Below, in pieces: positions 1 through 7,024 of a stretch of 23,467 bases of DNA; the first letter of the stretch is position 1; each line of letters opens with the position of its first letter. The position numbers and the translations under genes were made by a program. The notes beneath the pieces were generated by a model. It saw only the letters and a program-made list of their open reading frames with translations, did not search any database and was not told where the DNA came from. Location of the stretch: NCBI GenBank assembly GCA_019421385.1, contig JAHZFK010000036.1, forward strand, positions 1 to 23,467, given 5' to 3'. Source of the DNA: Clostridiales bacterium (GTDB lineage Bacteria > Bacillota > Clostridia > Oscillospirales > Butyricicoccaceae).

Positions 1-1
1 C

Positions 2-604
2 TGTCTTGCAGGGGCGCTGCTCCTGCCGGCAGGCTGCGCGGACGATAATCCCAAAATGGAGGTGCCCGACACGGACACGACAGCATTTGTACAGATGAAA
101 CAGACAAATTTGGAGGAATGGAACGATGCCCAGACAGAAGAGGTACTGGAAGTGCCGCTGGTACGGCGTGACGTGGAACTCGCGTCAGGTGGTTCGGCCG
201 CCTTGTACGCACTTGATACGGGCGAAGAGCCGACTGCCGGCACGGATCAGCTCACATCGGTCAGCACGGAGCTGGTGCTGAACAGCTCGGCGGTGCAGCT
301 GGGCGAATATGGCACGGTGCGTGAACTGGCGGAAAGCGAGCTGTACCACTGGTCGGCTGCGAGCGAATTTGACCGCATCCAGTACACCCAGCCGATGCAG
401 CTAAGCGAAAAACGATTCGTTGTGCATCTGCTGCTGGATAATGATGCGGTCGGCATGGAGCAGCTGGTCTGCTACACCGATCTGGGCAACGGCGTTGCTC
501 GGGTGGACCGCCTGTGGCGCGCGCTGGTCGATATACAGACGGACGAGGGCTCGGAAGTCTTCGACCAGACCGCCGCAGCCCTTATCGCAAGTGAAACCGA
601 ATAA
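2..604 (+). CDS. putative lipoprotein, 5' end outside window
   Basis: The frame is open from base 2, upstream of the first in-window ATG (56). It reads through a hydrophobic stretch ending LLLPAGC and then polar sequence, which looks like the end of a type II signal peptide with Cys at about residue 12 of the visible frame as the lipidated residue. The -3 position is Pro, slightly unlike the usual Leu/Val. The true start is therefore before the window and the 182-aa version from ATG 56 is too short. The mature part (about 190 aa) is acidic, soluble-looking and has no motif I recognise; a surface or sensory lipoprotein is an inference. It ends at a strong terminator just before the SLH gene. 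Confidence is high that it is coding, low on role. Confidence 0.75.
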   Translation, partial: CLAGALLLPAGCADDNPKMEVPDTDTTAFVQMKQTNLEEWNDAQTEEVLEVPLVRRDVELASGGSAALYALDTGEEPTAGTDQLTSVSTELVLNSSAVQLGEYGTVRELAESELYHWSAASEFDRIQYTQPMQLSEKRFVVHLLLDNDAVGMEQLVCYTDLGNGVARVDRLWRALVDIQTDEGSEVFDQTAAALIASETE

Positions 605-612
605 ACGGCAAA

Positions 613-648
613 GGCCGGTATGATTTTCTGTCATACCGGCCTATTTTT
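613..648 (+). terminator. intrinsic terminator after lipoprotein gene
   Basis: A perfect 11-bp stem, GGCCGGTATGA (613-623) with TCATACCGGCC (631-641), a 7-nt loop and then TATTTTT. It starts 8 nt after the lipoprotein stop and ends 25 nt before the SLH start, so it separates the two genes. Confidence 0.9.
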
Positions 649-672
649 GTGAACAGAGAGGAGAGAGAAGAC

Positions 673-2850
673 ATGACGACAAAGAAATTGCGTATCCCCA
701 TACTACTGCTTGCATTGTGGTTGTTGGCAGCCGCCTTGCTGCCGCAGTCATACGCGGCGAGCGGTACACACTGCGTTGAAGTACAGAGCGGCACGGGTTA
801 TACATCCAGTGAAGTAGGTATCAACGTGTGGGAAACCGGCGTGACAAAAGACGTGTCCTTTGAACCGCTGGACGGCTACCGCATTACGGCCCTTCATGCC
901 TCTTATGGCGATGCATCAGCCAGTGCGGCAATCCAGTCGGGACAACTGCCGACGCAGCTTACTGTGGGCGGCATGGTACTGGCGCTGCAATATGCGGGGC
1001 GCACCGTGACAGTGACTGTGCCGGGCAACTGTACAGGTGATCTTACGTTGTCCGCAGCTGCCGAAGCGGCTTCCTGCAAGGTTGCGGTGACCGCGGACAG
1101 CGGCATTGACATCAGCGGCGGCGGGACATACGGCATCGGTAAGGTAGTTACGATTACCGCAGCGCCATCCGGGGACGCTGCGATCACCCGCGTGCAGGTA
1201 ACGCGCACCGATGCCGGTCTGGCTAACACGGCCGACCTGGCCGATGGTGCTGTTCAGGTAGGCGAGAAAACCTATCCGTTTTCCGTGACGGACGGCAAGG
1301 TCACGATGGCGCTGACCGTAGAAGAAAGCCTTGATATCCACTTTTTCAGCAACGGCAAGCCGGGCGAGCAACCGCTGGTCGTCCGCGTCAGCGGTGATAA
1401 AGGTGTCGATCCGGTCAGCAGCCGCGTCGAGGTGCGGCGCGGGAACGATGCAAACATCATCGCAGATGCCGAGCGCGGCTATGAAATCACCGAGATTCGG
1501 CTGGGAAACGGCACGCAGTCCGCAATCGGCTACGTGTCCGAAGAACGCATCTGGCTGGCCGGAAAGGTGTACCGCATCAGCCGGCAGGACGACCGCGTGA
1601 CGCTGCGACTGGCTGATGTACAAACCGATCTGCAGGTGTACTTTGTTTCCGAGCTGGATGAAGATCATATCCCGGTCACCGTGTCGGAAGGCACAGGCGT
1701 GGATATTGATAAGGATTGCGGCAGCACGGTGAGTAAGGGCACGGATGTCCGCTTTACCATTTCCGCCGAGGCAAACTACCGCCTCAGCCGTATCACGCTT
1801 GCCGTGGACGGCACCAGCCGTACGGTGGATGCGGACGAGGACGAGATCACTGTGGACGGCGTAGACTACAAACTACAGCAAAGCGGCACCGATGTCATCT
1901 TGTATGTGGAGGACGTTTATGCCCCGGTCAAGGTGTCTGCTACCGCGTCTAAGCTGATCACCTACGATCATTCTGTCACCATCGGCAAGACGCAGAACTG
2001 TACCGTATCGGTTTCCCGAACAGGCGTGAACAATGGTGGCTCGGTGACATATACCGTCACGTCGCAGTCTGGTTATCAGCTCAGCACGGTGACGCTGCGT
2101 GTGGGCAGCCAGCAGGCAACCGCCTCAGCAGACCCCAAAAACATCAAGGTGGGCAGCAAAACCTATTCCATGTCGCTGTCCGATCAGGGCATACTCAAGG
2201 TGACGGTGAGCGGTATCCGTGATGATGTCCAGCTGAGCGCCTATGCCGCATGGGCGGGCAGCGATAAGCTGTATCTGCTGAGCGGCATTACCACCCCCTA
2301 TTTCGAGGGCATGGGCAACAATCGCTTTTGCCCGGAAAACACCCTGACCCGTGCAGAAGCAGCTGTGATGCTGGCGCGCTTGACCAACTATTCCGACCTC
2401 ACAGTGTATCCCAGCTGCGGCGCAGCGGATGTGCCGACCGGCAGTTGGTACACCAATGCGGTCAACGCGTTTTACGATGCAGGAATTGAAACGGCCTCAT
2501 ACTTCCGGCCGAATGCGGCGATCTCCCGCGCGGAGCTGTCGGTCTGGCTGTACCGTCTGAGCGGTTCGCCGTATGTTGCATCCGGCACGATTGCTTTCCC
2601 CGATGTGGCAACAGCCGGGGAAACGCATGATGCGGTGGCATACGGCCAGCTACATGGCTGGATCAATGGTTATCCGGACGGCACATTTCGCCCGAACTAT
2701 TCCATCGCTCGCGCGGAGGCGGCAAAACTCATCAACCGCGTGACCGGCCGTTCGCTGCGTGTGCAGGCCATCGTCACCCAATTCACAGATGTGCCTGCTT
2801 CGCATTGGGCGTATCAGGAGATCATCAGTGCGGCAAACCGAGCAGAGTAA
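673..2850 (+). CDS. secreted SLH-domain surface protein with repeated beta-type modules
   Basis: I place the start at ATG 673 because a purine-rich ribosome site (GAGAGGAGAGAGAAG) lies just before it; the frame is open to 649. This gives 725 aa. Residues 1-30 form a signal peptide (TTKKLRI, a Leu/Ala core, then SYAAS). About residues 30-540 contain roughly five related modules of 90-110 aa. A typical one has a V.V..G.GVDI start, a G..V.F.I.A..GY.IS/IT.. centre, a VGGK/VDG.Y.. strand and an ending like LRLADVQTDLQVYF. The C-terminus holds three S-layer homology motifs (TLTRAEAAVMLARL; FRPNAAISRAELSVWLYRL; INGYPDGTFRPNYSIARAEA) plus a half motif (FTDVPASHWAYQEI). SLH motifs bind pyruvylated secondary cell-wall polymer, so the protein should sit on the cell surface. 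The ligand of the repeats is unknown. Confidence 0.88.
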   Translation: MTTKKLRIPILLLALWLLAAALLPQSYAASGTHCVEVQSGTGYTSSEVGINVWETGVTKDVSFEPLDGYRITALHASYGDASASAAIQSGQLPTQLTVGGMVLALQYAGRTVTVTVPGNCTGDLTLSAAAEAASCKVAVTADSGIDISGGGTYGIGKVVTITAAPSGDAAITRVQVTRTDAGLANTADLADGAVQVGEKTYPFSVTDGKVTMALTVEESLDIHFFSNGKPGEQPLVVRVSGDKGVDPVSSRVEVRRGNDANIIADAERGYEITEIRLGNGTQSAIGYVSEERIWLAGKVYRISRQDDRVTLRLADVQTDLQVYFVSELDEDHIPVTVSEGTGVDIDKDCGSTVSKGTDVRFTISAEANYRLSRITLAVDGTSRTVDADEDEITVDGVDYKLQQSGTDVILYVEDVYAPVKVSATASKLITYDHSVTIGKTQNCTVSVSRTGVNNGGSVTYTVTSQSGYQLSTVTLRVGSQQATASADPKNIKVGSKTYSMSLSDQGILKVTVSGIRDDVQLSAYAAWAGSDKLYLLSGITTPYFEGMGNNRFCPENTLTRAEAAVMLARLTNYSDLTVYPSCGAADVPTGSWYTNAVNAFYDAGIETASYFRPNAAISRAELSVWLYRLSGSPYVASGTIAFPDVATAGETHDAVAYGQLHGWINGYPDGTFRPNYSIARAEAAKLINRVTGRSLRVQAIVTQFTDVPASHWAYQEIISAANRAE

Positions 2851-2873
2851 CAAAAAGCCGCCTCAAAGGGCGG
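2851..2873 (-). terminator. intrinsic terminator reading leftward
   Basis: On the minus strand CCGCC and GGCGG (2873-2869 and 2862-2858) form a short GC stem directly followed by five T (complement of A 2852-2856). In the plus direction the same stem lacks a T run. It is placed to stop minus-strand transcripts coming from the promoter at 3155-3127. Confidence 0.6.
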
Positions 2874-2899
2874 TACACGTAGATGATAAGCGGCGTATG

Positions 2900-2916
2900 T
2901 GATATACTGAGCACAG
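2900..2916 (+). promoter_or_regulatory. extended -10 promoter of small-peptide mRNA
   Basis: TGATATACT at 2900-2908 is an extended -10 (TGn plus TATACT, 5 of 6 to consensus). No good -35 is visible. The expected start (about 2915/2916) coincides with the first base of the 5' pairing arm of the locus, which supports the assignment. Confidence 0.6.
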
Positions 2917-2943
2917 GAACGCTGTTACATATGGCGGTCAGCC

Positions 2944-2964
2944 CACTCCCTATAAAGGGGGTGA
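2944..2964 (+). promoter_or_regulatory. Shine-Dalgarno sequestering hairpin
   Basis: CACTCCC (2944-2950) can pair with GGGGGTG (2957-2963) across a 6-nt loop TATAAA, giving 7 bp including one G.U. The right side is the ribosome binding site of the peptide starting at 2971, so translation should be blocked when the stem forms. Confidence 0.7.
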
Positions 2965-2970
2965 TGCTTT

Positions 2971-3042
2971 ATGAGACGATTCGCAAGAATTGTGATATGG
3001 GCAATCTTACTGCTTCATATTTTACTTATAAAAGCGCGTTGA
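2971..3042 (+). CDS. 23-aa hydrophobic peptide, candidate type I toxin
   Basis: The ORF starts at ATG 2971 after the strong site AAAGGGGGTGAT. The product begins MRRFAR, has one membrane-length hydrophobic stretch (IVIWAILLLHILLI) and ends KAR, that is, a single transmembrane helix with basic residues on both ends. This is the usual form of type I toxins of Firmicutes (TxpA, BsrG and holin-like types), which damage or depolarise the membrane. I do not recognise the exact family. Support comes mostly from the locus: its own promoter, a masked ribosome site, pairing mRNA ends and a consensus promoter on the opposite strand. It lies between the SLH gene and the conjugation module, where it could stabilise the element. 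An alternative is a chance short ORF inside a small inverted-repeat element. Confidence 0.65.
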   Translation: MRRFARIVIWAILLLHILLIKAR

Positions 3043-3126
3043 CCGCTCGGCTGCACCCGAACGGTCAACATTTGTTGAACTTTGAGTAGGGGCTGACTGC
3101 TGTAACAGCGTTCCCCTTGTATTTTC

Positions 3127-3155
3127 ATTATATGCATCCTACGCCGTCTTGTCAA
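3127..3155 (-). promoter_or_regulatory. perfect sigma-A consensus promoter, minus strand
   Basis: Read on the minus strand: TTGACA (3155-3150), a 17-nt spacer and TATAAT (3132-3127). All twelve positions match consensus. It fires away from the conjugation genes and into the complement of the small-peptide gene. The plus-strand pilin ribosome site follows immediately at 3169. Confidence 0.8.
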
Positions 3156-3182
3156 GATTATCAAGACGAGGAGGAACTATCA

Positions 3183-3468
3183 TTGAACCAAAATAAACTG
3201 CAAACGGCGCGTGTCTACCGAGACTGGATGGCACGCGCCTTTCTATTTTACCGCATCGCGCTGGTGCTATTGATCCTTGGGGCGGTCATCATCCCACAGG
3301 CATTCGCCGTAGAGGATATGTGGACGGCCGCAAACCGTATTATCAAGGACGTTTATTCCAAACTGGCCGCCATTTCTACCGTCCTTGCCGGCCTGATGAG
3401 TGCGATTGCAGTCATCGGCGCTAAAATGAGCGGCGCACAGCCCAAGGCTGATCAGGCGTGGGATTGGC
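3183..3468 (+). CDS. VirB2/TrbC-like conjugation pilin, 5' exon
   Basis: The start is TTG 3183 with AGGAGGAA at 3169-3176; the frame is open further upstream but without a ribosome site. The exon encodes 95 codons plus one base. A membrane or signal segment (about residues 21-40, ending PQAFA) resembles a cleaved pilin leader, and a second hydrophobic segment (LAAISTVLAGLMSAIAVIGA) follows. This is the layout of VirB2/TrbC pilins. Translation of the unspliced RNA runs 5 codons into the intron and stops at 3485. After removal of 3469-6146 the codon C|TT (Leu) joins this exon to the one at 6147, giving 127 aa with a third hydrophobic helix. Family assignment rests on topology and neighbours (VirB6, PrgI, VirB4), not on a diagnostic motif. 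Confidence 0.65.
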
Positions 3469-4206
3469 GTGCGACACGTTCATAACTGAAAAGGTTATGC
3501 ACCGAAATAAAAGAACGTAAACGTTTTACTTCGGTAGAACTGATCATCCGACAGGTGGAATGATGGGGTAACGCCCTGAAACGCCTGCCCTGATACTCCG
3601 AATGGCGAAAATAGGCGGTCAAGTGCCGAAATGGTCATAAGCTCGGTGAAGCCGGCTGAACACTGCCCTAACAGAAAAAGCTGAGGAAAACATGTTAGAG
3701 GTAACATGCGTGGTGGATAGGCCGGGGGTCTATAAACTGCTCATGGTGAGAATTTGTATGTGGAGACATGCAATGACGAACTTCCGAATGTACGGGTCTA
3801 CACCAGTGAAATGGCTGAAAAGCCATGATGCGGAGACGCAGGTTCGCAGGGGTTTAGTAGAGTTGCCAGTTGCGAAAAACCCTATACTGTTACAGGCGGC
3901 ATATTGCGAACAGGCCTAAAGGGAGCACCTAAAAGCAGATATGAAAAGATAGGATGATTGGAACGTGGAAAGCTGCCGACGTGGAGGGCTTGACCCCTGT
4001 GAAACGGCTGTGGGAAAGCGCACTATGCGTATAACCGCACTTGCGGCAGTGAGAGTAGTGCCATAGTACCTGTGAAGCGGTGATAATAAGCCGCGGAGGG
4101 ATAGGCACAAGTCATTTGTTAGGAGACCAGAATATTACAGTAGAAACATCAGAAACACATAGGGTTCGAGTAAGACTAAAAGAGGCTGTCCCGCCTTCAG
4201 AAAGGA

Positions 4207-5238
4207 ATGAACAGCCGACCTATGACAACCGACACAAAGCAGAAAAAGAAGCAAAGGCTTCGAAACAACGAATACTACGATTTTCAACACATATTGGACG
4301 AGCTTTATGACCGGTCACTGCGGGGAAAGCCGTTTACCAACTTGTTGCCACTCATTACAAGCGAACAAAATATTATGCTTGCCTATCGTAATATCAAGAA
4401 AAACAAGGGAAGCAGGACGAAAGGAAGCAATTCATCGACCATAGCTGATATCGGCACGACAGCCCCCGAAAAGCTGACGGCCTATGTCAGGCACCGGTTA
4501 GATGACTTCCGGCCACACCCTGTCCGCAGAGTGGAAATAGAAAAGGACAATGGAAAAAAACGGCCGCTTGGTATCCCTACTATTGAAGACAGACTGATAC
4601 AGCAATGTATCAAGCAGATTCTTGAACCAATTTGTGAAGCACGGTTTCATAAGCACAGCTATGGATTCCGCCCAAATCGGAGCACGCACCACGCACTGTC
4701 CAGAATGACATTCCTTGTGAATATATCCAAGCTGCATTATGCGGTGGATATTGATATCAAAGGGTTTTTTGACCATGTCGATCATGGCAAGCTGCTAAAG
4801 CAACTCTGGACACTTGGTATACGTGACAAACGCCTACTCAGTATCTTGTCAAAAATGCTGAAAGCAGAAATCTCCGGAATAGGTGTCCCAACAGAGGGAG
4901 TACCACAGGGTGGCATCCTGAGCCCATTGCTTGCAAATGTGGTGCTCAACGAATTGGACTGGTGGATCAGCAATCAATGGGAAACGATGAAAACACGTAA
5001 ATGCTTTACGCAGAACAGCCACAAATTCGAAGCACTGAAAAAGACCAGCCTGAAAGAAGTCTATATCGTCCGGTACGCAGACGATTTCAAGCTACTGTGC
5101 AGAAACAAACGCACGGCACAGATCATGTTTCAAGCAACCAGACAGTGGTTATGGGAACGCCTTCGGCTGGAAGTCAGCGAAGAAAAGTCTAAAGTGGTCA
5201 ACCTGAAAAAAAAGCTATTCGGAATTTCTGGGAATTAA
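4207..5238 (+). pseudogene. ltrA: group II intron reverse transcriptase/maturase, N-terminal part (frameshifted)
   Basis: This 343-residue frame contains the reverse transcriptase blocks: the RT0-2 region around GKKRPLGIPTIEDRLIQQ, HSYGFRPNRSTHHAL, DIDIKGFFDHVDH, GVPQGGILSPLLANVVLNEL and the catalytic YADD at residues 290-293. ATG 4207 has its ribosome site too close; ATG 4222 is equally likely as start. The frame is lost after NLKK in a run of eight A (5206-5213) and stops at 5238. Codons in the +1 frame continue the same protein at 5216 with YSEFLGIKIKV, so the gene is split by one extra base (or by lack of two). Removing one A restores a protein of about 614 residues. RT and maturase activities promote splicing and retrohoming of the intron. 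Whether function survives depends on slippage or on sequence accuracy. Confidence 0.85.
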
Positions 5239-6052
5239 AATCAAAGTCCGACCAAAGTCCACCCGCTGGGTAACCACCTCGCGAATGAAAGAAAAATGTG
5301 TAGAAAAATGCAAGCAGAAGTTGAGAAAAGCCATTAAGGAAGTACAGAGAAAACCACAGATAGAAAAAGTGCTGCAATTTAACGCCATCGTGCTGGGCAT
5401 GCACAATTATTACAAAGCGGCAACAGAAGTCGCAAGGGATTTTTCTGACATCGCATTCAGCCTTAGAAAGTGTCTTTACAATCGAACCCACAAATTCAGC
5501 TCACCTAAGGGCAGCAAAAGTAGATGCTTTATCCGGTATTATGGCAGATACCGTGGAAAAGTGACTTATGTGTGTAAAACTGCGCTTTTCCCGATTTCCT
5601 GCATCCGTACGGATATTCCACTGGGTTTTAACCAGTTAAAGTGCAACTATACGGTACATGGCCGGGAGCTGCTGCACGATAACCTGCAAGGGGCGCAAAT
5701 GAACATATTGCTTTATCTGATGAAAAATCCGGTACAATCTGCCAGTGCAGAGTATAACGACAATCGAATTTCGTTATACGCAGGCCAACGGGGCAAATGT
5801 TTTGTAACCGGAGAACCGTTGCAGATTGGCAATATGGAAACACACCATAGAAAACCCCGGGGACAGAGCGGTACAGATGAATACAAAAATCTTTGTCTTG
5901 TGACAGCGGACATTCACCGTCTGAGACATGCTGTGCAGGAGGATACCGTACAAAGATACTGCAACAAGCTGCACTTGACCACAAAAGCCTTGGAAAAGCT
6001 GAATCGCTTACGTGTCTCAGTTGGAAACTGTAAAATTACTGAAATCTTCTAA
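5216..6052 (+). pseudogene. ltrA: group II intron protein, C-terminal part: maturase X and HNH endonuclease
   Basis: This continues the intron protein in the shifted frame from YSEFLGIKIKVRPKS. It holds the end of the thumb and maturase (domain X) region, including VLGMHNYYKAATEVA, then a C-terminal HNH nuclease: CFVTGEPL, METHHRKPRG, GTDEYKNLCLVTADIHRLRHA. The paired His, the Asn and the final His of HNH are present. HNH cleaves the second DNA strand during retrohoming. The first ATG in this frame is 5285, which would omit the start of the domain and has no convincing ribosome site, so separate translation is unlikely. It stops at 6052, just before domain V. Confidence 0.83.
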
Positions 6053-6061
6053 CAAATGATG

Positions 6062-6097
6062 GAGCGCCGTATGAGGGGAAACTCTCACGTACGGTGT
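6062..6097 (+). ncRNA. group II intron domain V
   Basis: It contains the AGC triad side (6063-6065), the stem CCGTA...TACGG and the terminal GAGGGGAAACTC hairpin. This matches the compact catalytic domain V, found in the expected place between the ORF stop and the 3' splice site. Confidence 0.75.
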
Positions 6098-6146
6098 GGA
6101 GTGAGGGAAAATTCGGCGATAACCTCAAAGGATTACCTATCACTAT

Positions 6147-6244
6147 TTAAACGAATTTGGCTCGCATGGGTCATTATCAACGGCATCGGTGCGTTCATCG
6201 CGTACGTCCGCCCGCTGTTCGACGGTCTGGCAACGCTGGAATAA
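6147..6244 (+). CDS. VirB2/TrbC-like conjugation pilin, 3' exon
   Basis: Joined to base 3468 it reads LKRIWLAWVIINGIGAFIAYV, the third hydrophobic helix, then RPLFDGLATLE and stop. There is no start codon of its own with a ribosome site, so it is expressed only through the spliced mRNA. Its last 66 nt are partly duplicated at 6880-6944. The next gene, a RelE/ParE toxin on the opposite strand, ends 3 nt downstream. Confidence 0.72.
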
Positions 6245-6247
6245 GGG

Positions 6248-6559
6248 TCAGCGCAGCAGTTTCGGGTAGTCGGTTCGTCCGTCTACGATGCGATACACAT
6301 ATACGGTCGTTCCGATCACCTTATAAACGCATACATAATTGCCGCAAATGATTTTACGATATTCCCGTTGCGCCAGAAACGTATCCGGGTGCAATGCACC
6401 CATATAGGGTTGTGAGGCAAGCAGAGCAATGGTATCCAATAACTTATCCGTAATTTTCTCTGCGGATTGCGGACCGACAAGGAGAAGGTGCAGATCAGAG
6501 ATCCGGTCAATGTCCTGCCATGCCGGTGTCAGAATTTCCAAGCGATAGGCATCAGGCAT
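6248..6559 (-). CDS. RelE/ParE family toxin
   Basis: A 103-aa protein. The features are those of the RelE/ParE fold: N-terminal YRLEILTPAWQDIDRI, a central helix region, and C-terminal beta strands REYRKIICGNYVCVYKVIGTTVYVYRIVDGRTDY. RelE members cleave mRNA in the ribosome and ParE members poison gyrase; the sequence does not decide between them. The start overlaps the antitoxin stop by 8 nt, so the two are translationally coupled. It is convergent with the pilin gene and lies between two copies of the pilin 3' end, suggesting it arrived as a cassette. Confidence 0.85.
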   Translation of the reverse strand: MPDAYRLEILTPAWQDIDRISDLHLLLVGPQSAEKITDKLLDTIALLASQPYMGALHPDTFLAQREYRKIICGNYVCVYKVIGTTVYVYRIVDGRTDYPKLLR

Positions 6560-6818
6560 TGTCGTACTTCCCCTTCAGCTTGCGGCGGATTTCGTCTACC
6601 GAATAGGTGGGCTCGCCATTCAAGCGCGAGAACTCTGCTTCCAGTATCGCCGCACGGTGCTGCAATACCTGTTCCCGGTTTTCAAAAGCGTCTACGCTCA
6701 TTAGGACGATATCACCCTCTCCGTTTTTGGTGATATAAATCGGCTCCTGACTCTCGTGCGCAAGTGCGGAGATCGTATTATAATCGTTACGAAGGACGGT
6801 AGATGATTTGATTTTCAT
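6552..6818 (-). CDS. Phd/YefM family antitoxin
   Basis: An 88-aa protein starting at ATG 6818, with GGAGGTG at 6831-6825; the frame is open further upstream but without a ribosome site. The N-terminal DNA-binding part reads MKIKSSTVLRNDYNTISALAHESQEPIYITKNGEGDIVLMS, the typical Phd/YefM pattern, and the C-terminal region should wrap the toxin. It precedes its toxin, as is usual. It is a distant homologue of the plus-strand antitoxin at 7025 (shared ...EPI/VYI/FIT+NG.GD.V..S). Autorepression by the antitoxin-toxin complex is expected from the family. Confidence 0.87.
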   Translation of the reverse strand: MKIKSSTVLRNDYNTISALAHESQEPIYITKNGEGDIVLMSVDAFENREQVLQHRAAILEAEFSRLNGEPTYSVDEIRRKLKGKYDNA

Positions 6819-6846
6819 GTCAGTCACCTCCATGAATTCTATTATT

Positions 6847-6875
6847 ATTCTATCATTATTTCGCCATATATGCAA
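6847..6875 (-). promoter_or_regulatory. promoter of the minus-strand toxin-antitoxin module
   Basis: Minus strand TTGCAT (6875-6870), 17-nt spacer, TAGAAT (6852-6847). The predicted start near 6840 leaves a short leader to ATG 6818. Confidence 0.6.
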
Positions 6876-6879
6876 TGGT

Positions 6880-6944
6880 AACGGTATGGCGCGTTTATCG
6901 CTTACGTCCGCCCGCTGTTCGACGGTCTGGCAACGCCAGAATAA
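6880..6944 (+). pseudogene. duplicated remnant of pilin 3' end
   Basis: It repeats 6179-6244. A 34-nt core (6903-6936 against 6203-6236) is identical, and the flanks differ by a few transitions and one missing base that breaks the frame near the upstream end. It ends with its own TAA. Together the copies form direct repeats around the first type II toxin-antitoxin module. Confidence 0.85.
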
Positions 6945-6948
6945 AAGA

Positions 6949-6992
6949 TACACATAATTTACATTGAAATTTACACATTATTTTGCTACAAT
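6949..6992 (+). promoter_or_regulatory. promoter and probable operator of the plus-strand toxin-antitoxin module
   Basis: TTGAAA (6964-6969), 17-nt spacer and TACAAT (6987-6992) with an upstream TGn extension. Two direct repeats TACACAT at 6949-6955 and 6972-6978, 23 bp apart, flank the -35 on one helix face, as expected for antitoxin autorepression. AATTT/AAATT also forms a small palindrome at 6957-6972. Confidence 0.65.
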
Positions 6993-7024
6993 GGAGGTGG
7001 AAAAACACAGTGGAGGTGTTAGTG

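Larger units (their letters stand above)
2916..3114. repeat. bipartite inverted repeat enclosing the small-peptide gene
   Basis: The 5' arm has GGAACGCTGTTAC (2916-2928) and GTCAGCCC (2937-2944). The 3' arm has GGGCTGAC (3090-3097) and GTAACAGCGTTCC (3102-3114). The two pairs are perfectly complementary over 13 and 8 bp. In the predicted mRNA this pairs the 5' end with the 3' end across the whole coding part. Confidence 0.9.
2852..3120 (-). ncRNA. predicted antisense RNA (antitoxin candidate)
   Basis: A minus-strand transcript from the consensus promoter at 3155-3127 would start near 3120 and run antisense to the whole peptide mRNA. Two ends are possible. An imperfect 12-bp hairpin at 3068-3039 would give about 80 nt but has only a weak T tract. 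The leftward terminator at 2873-2851 would give about 270 nt. No open frame is seen on this strand. The role as antitoxin is inferred from the layout. Confidence 0.55.
3469..6146 (+). mobile_element. group II intron inserted in the pilin gene, sense orientation
   Basis: It begins GTGCGAC at 3469 (consensus GUGYG) and ends ...CACTAT at 6146 (consensus AY). These boundaries restore the pilin reading frame exactly. Between them lie about 740 nt of structured RNA (domains I-III), an open frame for RT/maturase/HNH in domain IV (4207-6052) and a domain V hairpin near 6062-6097. A candidate EBS1, GCCAGTT at 3865-3871, can pair with the exon end GATTGGC using two G.U pairs; this is tentative. Sense orientation means splicing would rescue the host gene. 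Confidence 0.88.

Noticed and set aside
2858..2873. GC hairpin as terminator of the SLH gene
   Set aside because: In the plus direction there is no T tract; the T tract exists only on the minus strand.
2883..3089. 68-residue plus-strand ORF over the small-peptide locus
   Set aside because: Its start lies upstream of the predicted mRNA start, it has no ribosome site, and it overlaps the well-supported 23-aa frame.
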